45,914 nt of DNA from an uncultured Hyphomicrobiaceae bacterium (GCA_937931785.1 CALHAX010000003.1:1-45914), one strand, 5' to 3'. Counted from the first letter of the stretch, positions 33,942 through 42,502 are shown. The notes: a model not told the origin generated them from the letters alone. Numbers and translations: made by a program.

Positions 33942-35144
33942 TTAGGAGCTTGAGACGAGCCGCACTTCGGGTTGTACGAGTTCGATCTCTTCCATTGCGC
34001 TTTGGATCTCCTGATTGATCGTACCCAATCCGTCCAGAAACCCCGGTGGCATGCTCTGCGATGGTTTGGCTTGATCCGGCAGTTCACGAATGGCACGTGC
34101 CATAGCACGCGGGCCGTCTGGACGATCGTCGCGTTGCATACGAATAAGACCCATCTCTTCCATGCGTGAAGCGCGAATGAATTGCTCCAGGCGCGGCACG
34201 GTTCTTGGCACGATGATACTCGGTTTGTCGAACGATAGAATTTCGCAAAAGGTATTGTAGCCGCCCATGGCGACAACACCTTGCGAGCGGATCATGAGAT
34301 GTTCCAGGTTGGACGAGAACGGCAGTGTCTGGACTTGAGGCAGGCGATCAGCGCGTTGTTTGAAGTCGAACTGCGCGTCTCGGTGCATGAATGGGCCGGT
34401 TACGATCAGTGCACGCTGTGGAATGTCAGCGTCCAGCTCGTAGGCCTGAAGCACGAGGTCGACGAGGGCAGCGCCATCGCCGCCGCCGCCGGTTGTCACC
34501 AGTATATAGGGTTCCTGTACCTGTTCTTCTTCTGTCAGATCAGCAACACGTGCGCTGCTTCGGCGCAAATAGCCTGTGTATTTGAGTTTGTCTCGCACGC
34601 TTCGTGGTGCGTCAAGACCCGACAGAGGATCGCAAACTTCAGGCCGACCATAGACCCAGATATCGTCGTAGTATTCATCGAGCGCTGTCATTGCGCCTTT
34701 GCGGTCCCATTCTTCGCGCAACATCTCTTCATCGTCCAGAATGTCGCGAAGCCCAAGTACCAGTCTTGTGCCTTTACCCTTAAGGTATTTGAGTGTTGGT
34801 TCAACCTCGCCGCGCAATCCAAGAGGTTCCTTGTCGACGATGAACATATGCGGATTGAACGTTGCGGCGGCGGAACGAATGATGGTCTCGCGCATGGCGA
34901 TGGCATCTTCGATGCTGATGTCCAGCCCTTGAGAGGTGTAGCCTCCGTTGCGCAGCTTCACGACACCTGGAAACCGGACATAGTCAACACGTGTTCGAAA
35001 TCCGAAGCTCCCGATGATCGGTGATCCGGACAAGATCAGCACCGAGATATCCTGACGTCTTTCGACGAGGGAGTGTGCGATTGCGCGGCAGCGCCGGAGA
35101 TGCCCCAGGCCGAACGTGTCGTGGCTGTAGATGAGGAGCCGCAT
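33942..35144 (-). CDS. Glycosyltransferase family protein, GT28/MurG-like (COG4671 type)
   Basis: Protein of 400 aa with N-terminal YSHDTFGLGHLRRCRAIAHSL (Gly-His acceptor loop) and C-terminal VTTGGGGDG and AMGGYNTFCEIL, then VPRTVPRLEQ. It is related to the enzyme at 29860-31002 but longer by about 20 residues. It is transcribed alone on the minus strand, separated from the main run by the oppositely oriented methyltransferase. The tail after about 365 is acidic and probably disordered. Shares a 183-bp divergent region with the tup operon. Confidence 0.86.
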   Translation of the reverse strand: MRLLIYSHDTFGLGHLRRCRAIAHSLVERRQDISVLILSGSPIIGSFGFRTRVDYVRFPGVVKLRNGGYTSQGLDISIEDAIAMRETIIRSAAATFNPHMFIVDKEPLGLRGEVEPTLKYLKGKGTRLVLGLRDILDDEEMLREEWDRKGAMTALDEYYDDIWVYGRPEVCDPLSGLDAPRSVRDKLKYTGYLRRSSARVADLTEEEQVQEPYILVTTGGGGDGAALVDLVLQAYELDADIPQRALIVTGPFMHRDAQFDFKQRADRLPQVQTLPFSSNLEHLMIRSQGVVAMGGYNTFCEILSFDKPSIIVPRTVPRLEQFIRASRMEEMGLIRMQRDDRPDGPRAMARAIRELPDQAKPSQSMPPGFLDGLGTINQEIQSAMEEIELVQPEVRLVSSS

Positions 35145-35327
35145 TGCTGATTAACCCTGTTCTGCACCCACCGAGGCTGGACTCGCACGCCTGCGGTGTT
35201 TGCGTAAAGTCATTTTTTTATGAGCGTGCCTGTATCGTCCTGCCGACTTGCGTGACACGGGGTGACGCTCCATAGTTAGCCGCAATGTGGCGCTGTGGTG
35301 CCTTTCATGGTGTGAGTTTGGTTCGAC

Positions 35328-36026
35328 ATGTTGGAAGCCTTTGGTCTGGCATTCAGGCTTGTCGTTTCATTTGATCCTGATCTCTATGAAATCATTGGAC
35401 TTTCGCTTCGGGTTAGCCTGATGGCACTTTTGTGTGCCTCGCTGATCGGTTTACCGATTGGTGCGCTTGTTGGTTTTACGCGGTTTCCGGGACGCGGGAT
35501 CATTATCGTTTTCATGAATGCGCTGATGGGAATGCCGCCAGTTGTCATCGGGTTGCTGTTATACTTGATGATCTCTCGGTCTGGTCCGCTTGGGGCCTTG
35601 GCGCTACTTTACACGCCGACGGCGATGATTATTGCGCAGACGCTGCTCATTCTCCCGATTGTTGCGGCGCTCACGCGACAGATCATCGAGGACCTGCACG
35701 CGGAATATGATGAGCAGTTTCGATCGCTATCTGTTTCGCGTGGTTTTGCCCTTGTTACACTCCTGGCTGATGCGCGTTACAGTTTGGTGACCGTGGTTCT
35801 AGCAGGGTTCGGGCGGGCCATTGCCGAGGTTGGCGCGGTGATTATCGTTGGAGGGAACATCAATCATTTCACCCGGGTTATGACGACAGCCATCGCGCTT
35901 GAGACCTCGAAGGGGCAACTTGCGCTTGCCGTTGCCCTCGGCATTGTTCTGCTGGTTATTGCACTGCTGGTGAACGTAGCGGCTGCAGTTCTTCGGTCTG
36001 CAGCATTGCGGCGTGCCTATGTCTGA
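35328..36026 (+). CDS. tupB: Tungstate ABC transporter permease
   Basis: Inner-membrane permease of 232 aa with about five or six hydrophobic segments (for example VSLMALLCASLIGLPIGALVGF and ALMGMPPVVIGLLLYLMI). The cytoplasmic loop SVSRGFALVTLLADARYSLVTVVLAGFGRAIAEVGAV corresponds to the ATPase-contact region of TupB-type oxyanion permeases. It is first in a three-gene operon with ATPase and TupA-like binding protein; the TupA identity drives the naming. Overlaps the ATPase start by 8 nt. Confidence 0.9.
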   Translation: MLEAFGLAFRLVVSFDPDLYEIIGLSLRVSLMALLCASLIGLPIGALVGFTRFPGRGIIIVFMNALMGMPPVVIGLLLYLMISRSGPLGALALLYTPTAMIIAQTLLILPIVAALTRQIIEDLHAEYDEQFRSLSVSRGFALVTLLADARYSLVTVVLAGFGRAIAEVGAVIIVGGNINHFTRVMTTAIALETSKGQLALAVALGIVLLVIALLVNVAAAVLRSAALRRAYV

Positions 36027-36750
36027 CGTTCAACACAAAAGCGCGTTACTACCATTGAAAGTGGATGGTTTGCATCTGACGCTTGGTGGGCAGTCCCTGC
36101 TATGCGGTATCGATCTGATGATAGCGGCTCGCGGAGTTACCGTAATCATGGGGCCAAACGGGGCTGGCAAGAGCCTCTTGCTTCGATGCCTGCACGGGTT
36201 GCTCGTTCCAGATGTCGGCCAAATCCAATGGAATGGAATGGCCATGTCGGGTCGTGTTCGTCGGTGTCAGGCCATGGTGTTTCAGCGGCCTGTGCTGCTT
36301 CGGCGCAGTGTTCTTGCGAACGTCCGCTTTGCGCAGAAGGCACACCAGCTTGTCGATGAGGAATCGGCGCTCGCGTTCCTGGAGGACATGCGTCTTGCGG
36401 ATATTGCCGATCGGCCGGCACGAAAGTTATCCGGTGGTGAGCAACAACGCCTTGCCCTGGCACGTGCGCTGGCAACCCGGCCCGATATCCTGTTTCTTGA
36501 TGAACCGACAGCGAGCCTCGATCCCGCTTCAACGCGCATTATAGAAGACACGGTTGGCTTTGTGTCGCAACGCGGCACCAAGGTCATTCTGGTGACACAT
36601 GATTTGAATCAAGCGCGTCGTCTTGCTGACGACATAACGTTTCTCGCAGGTGGCAAGGTTTGTGAGCAACAGTCTGCAGAAGCGTTTTTTTCTGCCCCGC
36701 AATCGCCGCAAGCAGATGACTACTTGATGGGCCGTCTGCCGGAAATCTGA
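36019..36750 (+). CDS. tupC: Tungstate ABC transporter ATP-binding protein
   Basis: ATPase of 243 aa. Walker A is GPNGAGKS, signature LSGGEQQRL, Walker B ILFLDEP, and switch His is in VTHDL. The ATG at 36019 is used; a GTG two codons earlier is also possible. The overlap with the permease stop means coupled translation. No C-terminal oxyanion-sensing domain is present, unlike long ModC proteins, which fits TupC. Energises uptake of tungstate or molybdate delivered by TupA. Confidence 0.9.
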   Translation: MSDVQHKSALLPLKVDGLHLTLGGQSLLCGIDLMIAARGVTVIMGPNGAGKSLLLRCLHGLLVPDVGQIQWNGMAMSGRVRRCQAMVFQRPVLLRRSVLANVRFAQKAHQLVDEESALAFLEDMRLADIADRPARKLSGGEQQRLALARALATRPDILFLDEPTASLDPASTRIIEDTVGFVSQRGTKVILVTHDLNQARRLADDITFLAGGKVCEQQSAEAFFSAPQSPQADDYLMGRLPEI

Positions 36751-36791
36751 TCTCGAATATTACATGTGTTGCAAAGCAAGGGAGAGTTTTG

Positions 36792-37628
36792 ATGTTGAAC
36801 AGCCTGTCGCGTCGAGGTGCGATTGCAGCACTGATTTCTGCCATGCTGCTCGGGGTGTCGGGTGGTTCTTATGCGGCTGGTGAAAAAGTGATTGTTGTTC
36901 AGTCGACAACGTCCACGCAAAACTCTGGCCTTTATGACTATCTGTTGCCGAAGTTTAAAGCAGCGACGGGGATTACCGTTCGGGTTGTTGCTGTTGGAAC
37001 GGGGCAAGCGCTCAAGAATGCTGAGAATGGCGACGGTGATGTTCTGATTGTTCATGCGAAGAGTTCGGAAGAAAAATTTGTTGCGGATGGCTTTGGTCTG
37101 TCACGACAGAACCTCATGTATAATGACTTCGTCGTTGTTGGCCCTTCCGACGACCCTACCGAGTTGTCGGGTAGCGGGACCGCCGTGGACGCATTCACAA
37201 GAGCATCTCAAGGTTCTGCTGCCTTTACATCGCGCGGCGACAACTCCGGAACACACAAGAAGGAGATGTCGATCTGGAAGGCGGCCGGCATTGATCCGAC
37301 GACTGCCAGTGGGTCGTGGTATCGTGAACTTGGTGCCGGCATGGGGGCCACATTGAACACGACAGCGCTCATGGGGGCCTACACGTTAACGGATCGCGCG
37401 ACCTGGATCAGTTTCAAGAACAAGCAGAACCTTGGCATTGTCGTGCAGGGTGACCCGTCGTTGTTCAATCAGTATGGGATCATAATGGTTAATCCGGCAC
37501 GACACGCGCACGTCAAGCAAGAGCTTGCGCAAACGTTTATCGACTGGATGACCGGTGCGGAGGGGCAGGCTGCCATCGCTGCATATACGCTTGAGGGCAA
37601 GCAACTGTTTACACCGAACGCGGAATAA
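36792..37628 (+). CDS. tupA: Tungstate-binding periplasmic protein TupA
   Basis: Binding protein of 278 aa with a signal peptide (SLSRRGAIAALISAMLLGVSGGSYAA). TupA hallmarks are QSTTSTQNSGLYDYLLPKF (the TTST oxyanion site), VGTGQAL, DGDVLIVHA, YNDFVVVGPSDDP and SRGDNSGTHKKE. These distinguish it from ModA and phosphate-binding proteins. GGGAG precedes ATG 36792. It lies 41 nt after tupC and ends 31 nt from the convergent zinc peptidase. High-affinity tungstate uptake would supply tungsten or molybdenum enzymes, none of which is in this window. Confidence 0.93.
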   Translation: MLNSLSRRGAIAALISAMLLGVSGGSYAAGEKVIVVQSTTSTQNSGLYDYLLPKFKAATGITVRVVAVGTGQALKNAENGDGDVLIVHAKSSEEKFVADGFGLSRQNLMYNDFVVVGPSDDPTELSGSGTAVDAFTRASQGSAAFTSRGDNSGTHKKEMSIWKAAGIDPTTASGSWYRELGAGMGATLNTTALMGAYTLTDRATWISFKNKQNLGIVVQGDPSLFNQYGIIMVNPARHAHVKQELAQTFIDWMTGAEGQAAIAAYTLEGKQLFTPNAE

Positions 37629-37659
37629 CCGGTGGTGTCGGATGATGTATCCCCGCGCG

Positions 37660-38346
37660 TCACCGCACGAGAATGCGTATCCAGCGGGTAATGTCCAGCA
37701 ATGTCATTGCGGCGGCAGCGACGTAGGTGTAGGCGGCGGCTTTCAGTATTTTTCGGGCGGCTGGGCGATCGTTTTCGGAAATATAGTTCCCGGCTTCCAG
37801 AACTGGCATTGCCCGCTTGAAGCTTGCGTCAAATTCCACCGGCAGGGTTACTGCGTGCATGATGACACTGGTTAGCAGGATGACAAGACCGGCTCCGAGT
37901 TCTGCAAAAAGAGCGACCGGTGAACGTGTGACGATCATCAGGATTGGCGCACCGAACATGACAATGCTTCCGATTTTCTGAATGAAGTTTGCTGATACAG
38001 CCATGCGCGACCGAGCCTTGAGAGGTGGGTAGTCTGTTGCATCCTGCATTGCATGCCCAACTTCGTGGGCTGCGATGACAACGGCGGAGAGTGACTTGCC
38101 GTGATAATGTGGTGCGCTTAACCGAACGACCTTTTCTCCAGGATCGTAGTGATCGCCATCCTCTGTTTCCTCAACGGTCACGTGCGTGAGTTTCATTTCA
38201 TCCAGAATGTGACGGGCAAAGTCTGCGCCGGTACCTGGAAAGTCCATGCGATCTTCTCCATGGCGGCGAATGACGCGTTTCACCCACCACCCCGGAATGA
38301 AGGCGACGGCTGCAATAATCACGATGATGATGAGGGCGAGACGCAT
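37660..38346 (-). CDS. Membrane zinc metallopeptidase (Zn_peptidase_2 / YugP family)
   Basis: Neutral zinc peptidase-like membrane protein of 228 aa. An N-terminal TM (about 3-20) and two more hydrophobic segments (about 120-165) flank the zinc site AAHEVGHAMQ (H94, E95, H98); the downstream LPVEFDASFKRA probably supplies the third ligand. Length and layout match the YugP-type family, whose substrate is not established. It is convergent with tupA, and its start faces the DMSP-lyase-like stop 67 bp away. Confidence 0.9.
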   Translation of the reverse strand: MRLALIIIVIIAAVAFIPGWWVKRVIRRHGEDRMDFPGTGADFARHILDEMKLTHVTVEETEDGDHYDPGEKVVRLSAPHYHGKSLSAVVIAAHEVGHAMQDATDYPPLKARSRMAVSANFIQKIGSIVMFGAPILMIVTRSPVALFAELGAGLVILLTSVIMHAVTLPVEFDASFKRAMPVLEAGNYISENDRPAARKILKAAAYTYVAAAAMTLLDITRWIRILVR

Positions 38347-38413
38347 GGAAACGATATGGGAGCTGACTGACTTGTTTGCAAAAGGTTATTCGATTGTACA
38401 GCGTTGGACCTGC

Positions 38414-39028
38414 TCACCCAAACGTTGATTTTTGCCTCAGATCACCAGCTTGCCACCCATAGAAGACGACAAACGGGCTTGAAGTGGTCCGGAATCCGTG
38501 TCGCTGGTTTGATGGAACGTGGATGATATCGCCTGCGCTGCGGGTTCGATAAGGGCTGCCATCGAGCGTAAAATCTGCGTTTCCAGCCAGCGGGACATAA
38601 ACTTCCTCGGCCATGTGATTGTGAACGGGATAGTTGATATCGGATCCCCAAACACCGATGCCACAGCGAACAGACCTGCTTACGAATGGCCCGTTCTTGC
38701 CGATGACTTCAACGAAACCATAGCCGTTCAACATATCTTGTCCGACGAGCTTGTCGTCCATTGTGTAGCTTTGTTCCCAGTTCAGTTCGTTGCGATATTT
38801 ATGGAAGACTGCAGCCAGGGCGTGCGTTTCTGGCATCGTGGTCTTCATGGCCTGGTCGAGAAATTCTGCAGCAGCCAAGTGTACCTGGGTCGCATCACGC
38901 CATTGCGTGCCAACTTGAGCAACGTTGGTCTTGAACCGTTCCATTGCAGTGTTTGGATGTTCTGCAACAAAATCCATGATTGCCTTGCGGAGTATAGCGT
39001 ACGTTGGCTGGAGCACTTTGGCCGTCAT
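38414..39028 (-). CDS. DMSP-lyase-family cupin
   Basis: Metal-dependent cupin of 204 aa resembling the DddL/DddQ/DddW group, which cleaves dimethylsulfoniopropionate to dimethyl sulfide and acrylate. Family features: an N-terminal helical part, WEQSYTMDD, GYGFVEVIGKNGPF, the metal motif YPVHNHMAEEVYVPLAG (H136, H138, E142, plus Y144), distal H177 in SNQRHGF, and the C-terminal GDLRQKST. The ATG at 39028 has GGAGG upstream and is preferred over the longer frame. It is divergent from a homocysteine S-methyltransferase. Family is firm; DMSP as true substrate is likely but not shown, since members without lyase activity exist. Confidence 0.82.
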   Translation of the reverse strand: MTAKVLQPTYAILRKAIMDFVAEHPNTAMERFKTNVAQVGTQWRDATQVHLAAAEFLDQAMKTTMPETHALAAVFHKYRNELNWEQSYTMDDKLVGQDMLNGYGFVEVIGKNGPFVSRSVRCGIGVWGSDINYPVHNHMAEEVYVPLAGNADFTLDGSPYRTRSAGDIIHVPSNQRHGFRTTSSPFVVFYGWQAGDLRQKSTFG

Positions 39029-39158
39029 TATAACCTCCGTGTTGCTATCTGCTACGCCTGATGCCAGCATATCCAGTGAATCATCAAAGGCAACGGCTCA
39101 CGATGTGCGCCCTGGGTGTGGGTGCTTTCCGATTATCTGGCAGTGCGAGGGGCGAAGA

Positions 39159-40061
39159 ATGACGATAGGCCGGTATGAAGCCCTGGTTACGCACCTGAAT
39201 GCAGGTCAACATGTGCTGATTGATGGAGCGACCGGCACCGAGGTTGAACGCCGTGGCGTTCCGCAGTTGGAGAATGCGTGGAACGGCGGTGGCGCGCTCA
39301 GTCACCCTGAAATCGTGCGAACGGTTCATGAGGACTATATCGGGGTCGGTGCCAAGATCATTATTTCCAACACGTTTGCCACTTCGCTGCATGCGTTGCG
39401 TGATGCTGGTGTGGCGCATGATTTTGCAGCATATAACCAACGGGCCGTGGAACTCGCTGTTGAAGCACGTGACCGAATGGCAGTTGCTGACGTTCTGGTG
39501 GCCGGTGGGATTTCATATTGGTCGTGGACTGGTGATCATCCCCCACTCGATGAGTTGCAGGACAACGTTGCCAAGCAAGCTGCTATCATGCGTGATGCCG
39601 GTGCCGATCTGTTGATGCTCGAGATGATGATTGGAATTGATCGCATGTTGTCGACACTAGAGGGAGCGCAGTCGTCTGGGTTGCCCGTTTGGGTGGGCCT
39701 AACATGCAATCCCGCTGATGATGGTACAATTGTTCTCCGAAACGGCGAGCCCCTGGCTGATGCGCTTGCCGCGCTTTCAGGCAAGAATGTTGCCTTGATC
39801 AACATCATGCACACGGAGGTCATGCACATTGATGACGCACTGGATGTGGTTGATGCGCATTGGGATGGACTGAAAGGTGTTTATGCGCACACGGGACGAC
39901 ATGCCAATCACAAGTGGACGTTTGATGACACGATCTCACCGTCCGACTATGCGGATGCTGCGGAATGCTGGTTGGCGCGGGGCGTGCGGATCATTGGTGG
40001 ATGTTGTGGCATTCGTGTGGACCATATCGATGCGTTGCGACGCAGGTTCGCTGACATATGA
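39159..40061 (+). CDS. Homocysteine S-methyltransferase family protein
   Basis: Zinc-dependent methyltransferase of 300 aa (MmuM/BHMT-like) that moves a methyl group from a sulfonium or betaine donor to homocysteine, giving methionine. N-terminal LIDGATGTEVERRGV, central VGLTCNPADDG, and the C-terminal zinc pair in IIGGCCGIRVDHI are all present. GAGGGG precedes ATG 39159; the longer upstream frame overlaps the DMSP-lyase-like gene and is rejected. Opposite a DMSP-lyase-like gene and within reach of a betaine-producing pathway, the donor could be DMSP, S-methylmethionine or glycine betaine. Confidence 0.9.
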   Translation: MTIGRYEALVTHLNAGQHVLIDGATGTEVERRGVPQLENAWNGGGALSHPEIVRTVHEDYIGVGAKIIISNTFATSLHALRDAGVAHDFAAYNQRAVELAVEARDRMAVADVLVAGGISYWSWTGDHPPLDELQDNVAKQAAIMRDAGADLLMLEMMIGIDRMLSTLEGAQSSGLPVWVGLTCNPADDGTIVLRNGEPLADALAALSGKNVALINIMHTEVMHIDDALDVVDAHWDGLKGVYAHTGRHANHKWTFDDTISPSDYADAAECWLARGVRIIGGCCGIRVDHIDALRRRFADI

Positions 40062-40316
40062 AATATCAGTGCGCCGGGTTAGCAGCACTGTTCTCATGCC
40101 CCTGGAATGAAGCGGCCTGGTATGCAGGCTGTGCCAGATTTAGAGAGCCACAATGCTATATTGAGAACACGCTCGCGGCGAGAACGTTCGGAATTCGAAC
40201 TTATGCTTCCCAAGAGGAAAACTGAACGGTAGTTCTTAATTGATGCTGTTGCCAAGGCTGTGTCGCGTTGATCAAGCTGAGCTGTACTTAAATAGTTTTG
40301 AGGAGCGCCGGAAACG
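40062..40316. other. Intergenic region before the DMT transporter operon
   Basis: About 255 bp without a recognisable gene. It holds the palindrome at 40186-40200 and AT-rich stretches that could serve as promoter. No terminator with a T-run is visible after the homocysteine methyltransferase. Confidence 0.5.
40186..40200. promoter_or_regulatory. GTTCG-N5-CGAAC palindrome
   Basis: Perfect 5-bp arms around GAATT, 117 nt before the leader ORF at 40317 and upstream of an operon that ends with a TetR regulator. A TetR operator is possible; the arms are short and no second copy was noticed. Confidence 0.3.
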
Positions 40317-40391
40317 ATGGCCCAAGTCTTGTTGTCTGCTGCACTCTATATTCTGCCTAAGCGTGTTGTCGTTTGGTATTTTGCGCTTTGA
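40317..40391 (+). CDS. Possible 24-residue coupled leader ORF
   Basis: ATG 40317 follows GAGGAGCGCCGGAAACG, the best ribosome site in this area. It encodes MAQVLLSAALYILPKRVVVW and four more residues, then stops at a TGA that overlaps a TTG start of the DMT transporter (TTGA). The transporter has no good ribosome site of its own, so coupled re-initiation is a reasonable explanation. It may also be an accidental frame. Confidence 0.4.
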   Translation: MAQVLLSAALYILPKRVVVWYFAL

Positions 40392-41311
40392 ACGAGATAC
40401 TTCAGTTTCAGGGCAAACAGGGGATTGGCTCTCTTCTGATTGTACTGGTTGGTGCTCTGCTCTGGGGTGTGTACTGGGTTCCGATCCGTTTTCTTGAAGC
40501 ACAGGGTCTGCCTGGTATCTGGGCTGGTTTCGTTCTGACATCTGCAGCTTTCGTTGTAGCGCTCATTGCCAGCTGCGTCATGAGGAGCGCCCCGCTCAGA
40601 GGGCTGCAGATTGTTGCGGCTTTGCTCGTTGGTGTTGCGTTCGGTCTGTACGGAGCTGCGATTTCATATACGGATGTCGTGCGTGCCATTCTGCTGTTTT
40701 ATTTGACGCCCATCTGGAGCATGCTGATCGAGTGCGCATTTCTTGGAAGGCGCTGGAGTTGGCAATCCACGTGCGCAATTATAGCTGTATTTCTTGGCAT
40801 CGGTTTTATTTTCCGTGGTGAACTACCTCTTGAGGGATTTGGGGCGCTCGGTGACTGGATGGCAATCATTGCGGGGATCTCCTGGTCGATTGCATCGGCT
40901 CTGGTGTTTACGCGCGGGCAGGTAAATATTCTTTCGCTCTCCACATGGTCGATTGGTTCGGGGGCTGTCGTCTCTGGGATATGTGTGCTTTTGGTGGGTG
41001 CGCAGACGTCATCAGTCTGGTTTGCGCCGACGTTTGATATAGAGCATGTCTTGTTGATTGCCGCAGCGTTTGGCCTGACATATGTGGTGCCGGTCATGCT
41101 GTTGACGCTTTGGGGGACGTCACAGTTCTCTGCTGTGACCATGGGATTTCTCATGACAGGTGAAATTGTGTCCGGTGTGGCGACGAGTGCAGTGTTTCTT
41201 GGTGAACCGTTTGGGATACCGGAGATTTTTGGTACGATTCTGATCGTTCTTGGAGCCCTGATCGAGATACTCTGGCCTCGGTCTACCGCGCATGGACATG
41301 CCTCCACATGA
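40388..41311 (+). CDS. DMT-superfamily (EamA) transporter
   Basis: Inner-membrane drug/metabolite transporter of about 307 aa with two EamA halves and about ten hydrophobic segments, the first being SLLIVLVGALLWGVYWVPIRF. A mid-protein WMAIIAGISWSIASALVFTRG starts the second half. The start is uncertain: TTG 40388 overlaps the leader ORF stop, and TTG 40373 is the other in-frame option. The stop overlaps the TetR gene (ATGA), so regulator and transporter form one unit. Substrate unknown; members move amino acids, metabolites or quaternary amines. Confidence 0.87.
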   Translation: MNEILQFQGKQGIGSLLIVLVGALLWGVYWVPIRFLEAQGLPGIWAGFVLTSAAFVVALIASCVMRSAPLRGLQIVAALLVGVAFGLYGAAISYTDVVRAILLFYLTPIWSMLIECAFLGRRWSWQSTCAIIAVFLGIGFIFRGELPLEGFGALGDWMAIIAGISWSIASALVFTRGQVNILSLSTWSIGSGAVVSGICVLLVGAQTSSVWFAPTFDIEHVLLIAAAFGLTYVVPVMLLTLWGTSQFSAVTMGFLMTGEIVSGVATSAVFLGEPFGIPEIFGTILIVLGALIEILWPRSTAHGHAST

Positions 41312-41946
41312 CAAAACGCAAAAGTGAACGATCCAGCTATCACCATGGTAATCTCAAGGAAGCACTGCTGCAGGCCGCACGCGAGTTGATCAACGACAAG
41401 GGTACCCACGGGTTCACATTAGCTGAGGCGGCACGCCATGCAGGCGTCAGTCCTGCGGCACCTTATCGTCATTTCAAGGATCGTAATGAAATTCTTGGTG
41501 CTTTGGCGATTGAGGGGTTCGAACGGTTTGCAGTTGCGCTAGAGGTTGCCTGGGAAGGTGGGCGCCCAGACGCGATCACAGCATTTACACGTGTTGGCCG
41601 GGCCTATCTCGTTTTTGCGCGCGATGATCCGGCGGCCTACAAGGCCATGTTCGAGGCTGGTATCACGCTTGATGAAGCTCCTGGTTTGAGGCTGGTCAGT
41701 GGTCGCGCGTTTGATGTGTTGCGTACGAGTGCATCCGCGATTGTCGAGCGTATCCCTGTTGTACAGCGTCCGCCGGTAGATCTGATGGGGTTTCATATCT
41801 GGGCATTGAGTCATGGTACAGCGACACTCTTTGCAGAGCGAAGTCTCGGGCGTGGGCGTGTTCCGATTAGTGCGGACGATGTACTTGAATCTGGGGTTCT
41901 GATTTATCTCCGTGGCCTTGGTGTCTTGCCGCTCCTGGATGAATAG
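41308..41946 (+). CDS. TetR/AcrR-family regulator (WHG-type C-terminal domain)
   Basis: Repressor-type protein of 212 aa. The N-terminal helix-turn-helix (YHHGNLKEALLQAARELINDKGTHGFTLAEAARHAGVSPAAPYRHFKDR, about residues 11-60) is unusually clear. The C-terminal ligand domain contains FARDDPAAYKAMFEAG and DLMGFHIWALSHGTATLF, typical of the TetR_C_33/WHG group. It overlaps the transporter by 4 nt, implying control of its own operon in response to the transported compound. Confidence 0.92.
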   Translation: MTKRKSERSSYHHGNLKEALLQAARELINDKGTHGFTLAEAARHAGVSPAAPYRHFKDRNEILGALAIEGFERFAVALEVAWEGGRPDAITAFTRVGRAYLVFARDDPAAYKAMFEAGITLDEAPGLRLVSGRAFDVLRTSASAIVERIPVVQRPPVDLMGFHIWALSHGTATLFAERSLGRGRVPISADDVLESGVLIYLRGLGVLPLLDE

Positions 41947-42097
41947 AGCGGTGACCGATGCAGGCCCGACTCATGTGGACTGTCTGGATAGTACTCTTCG
42001 CAAATTCTAACTCCTTGCCTTGACATTGCCTTATCTGGTAGCCATTTATGTGAATGTAAGCAACATTTACATTGGCCATCTGAAAAAGGAACAAACA

Positions 42098-42502
42098 ATG
42101 AGCACGGCAACAATTGATGGTTGGGTGGGCACCGTCGATCAATACGGCAAGGCCGGATGGATCGCATTGATGGTGCTTGGTTTTATCCTTTTCTGGCCGA
42201 TTGGTCTGACGGTTTTGGCCTATCTAATATGGAGTGGACGCATGGGATGTAAGGATCAATCTAAGCGTGGATGGGGACGTAACAAATGGAGGCGTCATAC
42301 CGTTCAATACTCCTCCGGTAATTCCGCATTCGATGATTATCGTGAAGAAACATTGAGACGTCTGGAAGAGGAGCAAAACGCGTTCTCCAGCTTCCTGGAC
42401 AACCTTCGTAAAGCCAAGGATGCGGCTGAGTTTGAACAATTCATGAAGGAACGGCAGGTACATCCTTCGTCTACAAAGACGGAATCGCCAGCTGCAAGTT
42501 AA
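42098..42502 (+). CDS. DUF2852 family membrane protein
   Basis: Protein of 134 aa, typical of alphaproteobacteria. One or two membrane passes (GWIALMVLGFILFWPIGLTVLAYLIW, about residues 20-46) are followed by a basic stretch, then a charged helical region (DDYREETLRRLEEEQNAFSSFLDNLRKAKDAAEFEQFMKER) predicted as a coiled coil or amphipathic helix. The ATG at 42098 has AAAAAGGA upstream. Function unknown. It stands alone between the TetR gene and the two-component system. Confidence 0.85.
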   Translation: MSTATIDGWVGTVDQYGKAGWIALMVLGFILFWPIGLTVLAYLIWSGRMGCKDQSKRGWGRNKWRRHTVQYSSGNSAFDDYREETLRRLEEEQNAFSSFLDNLRKAKDAAEFEQFMKERQVHPSSTKTESPAAS

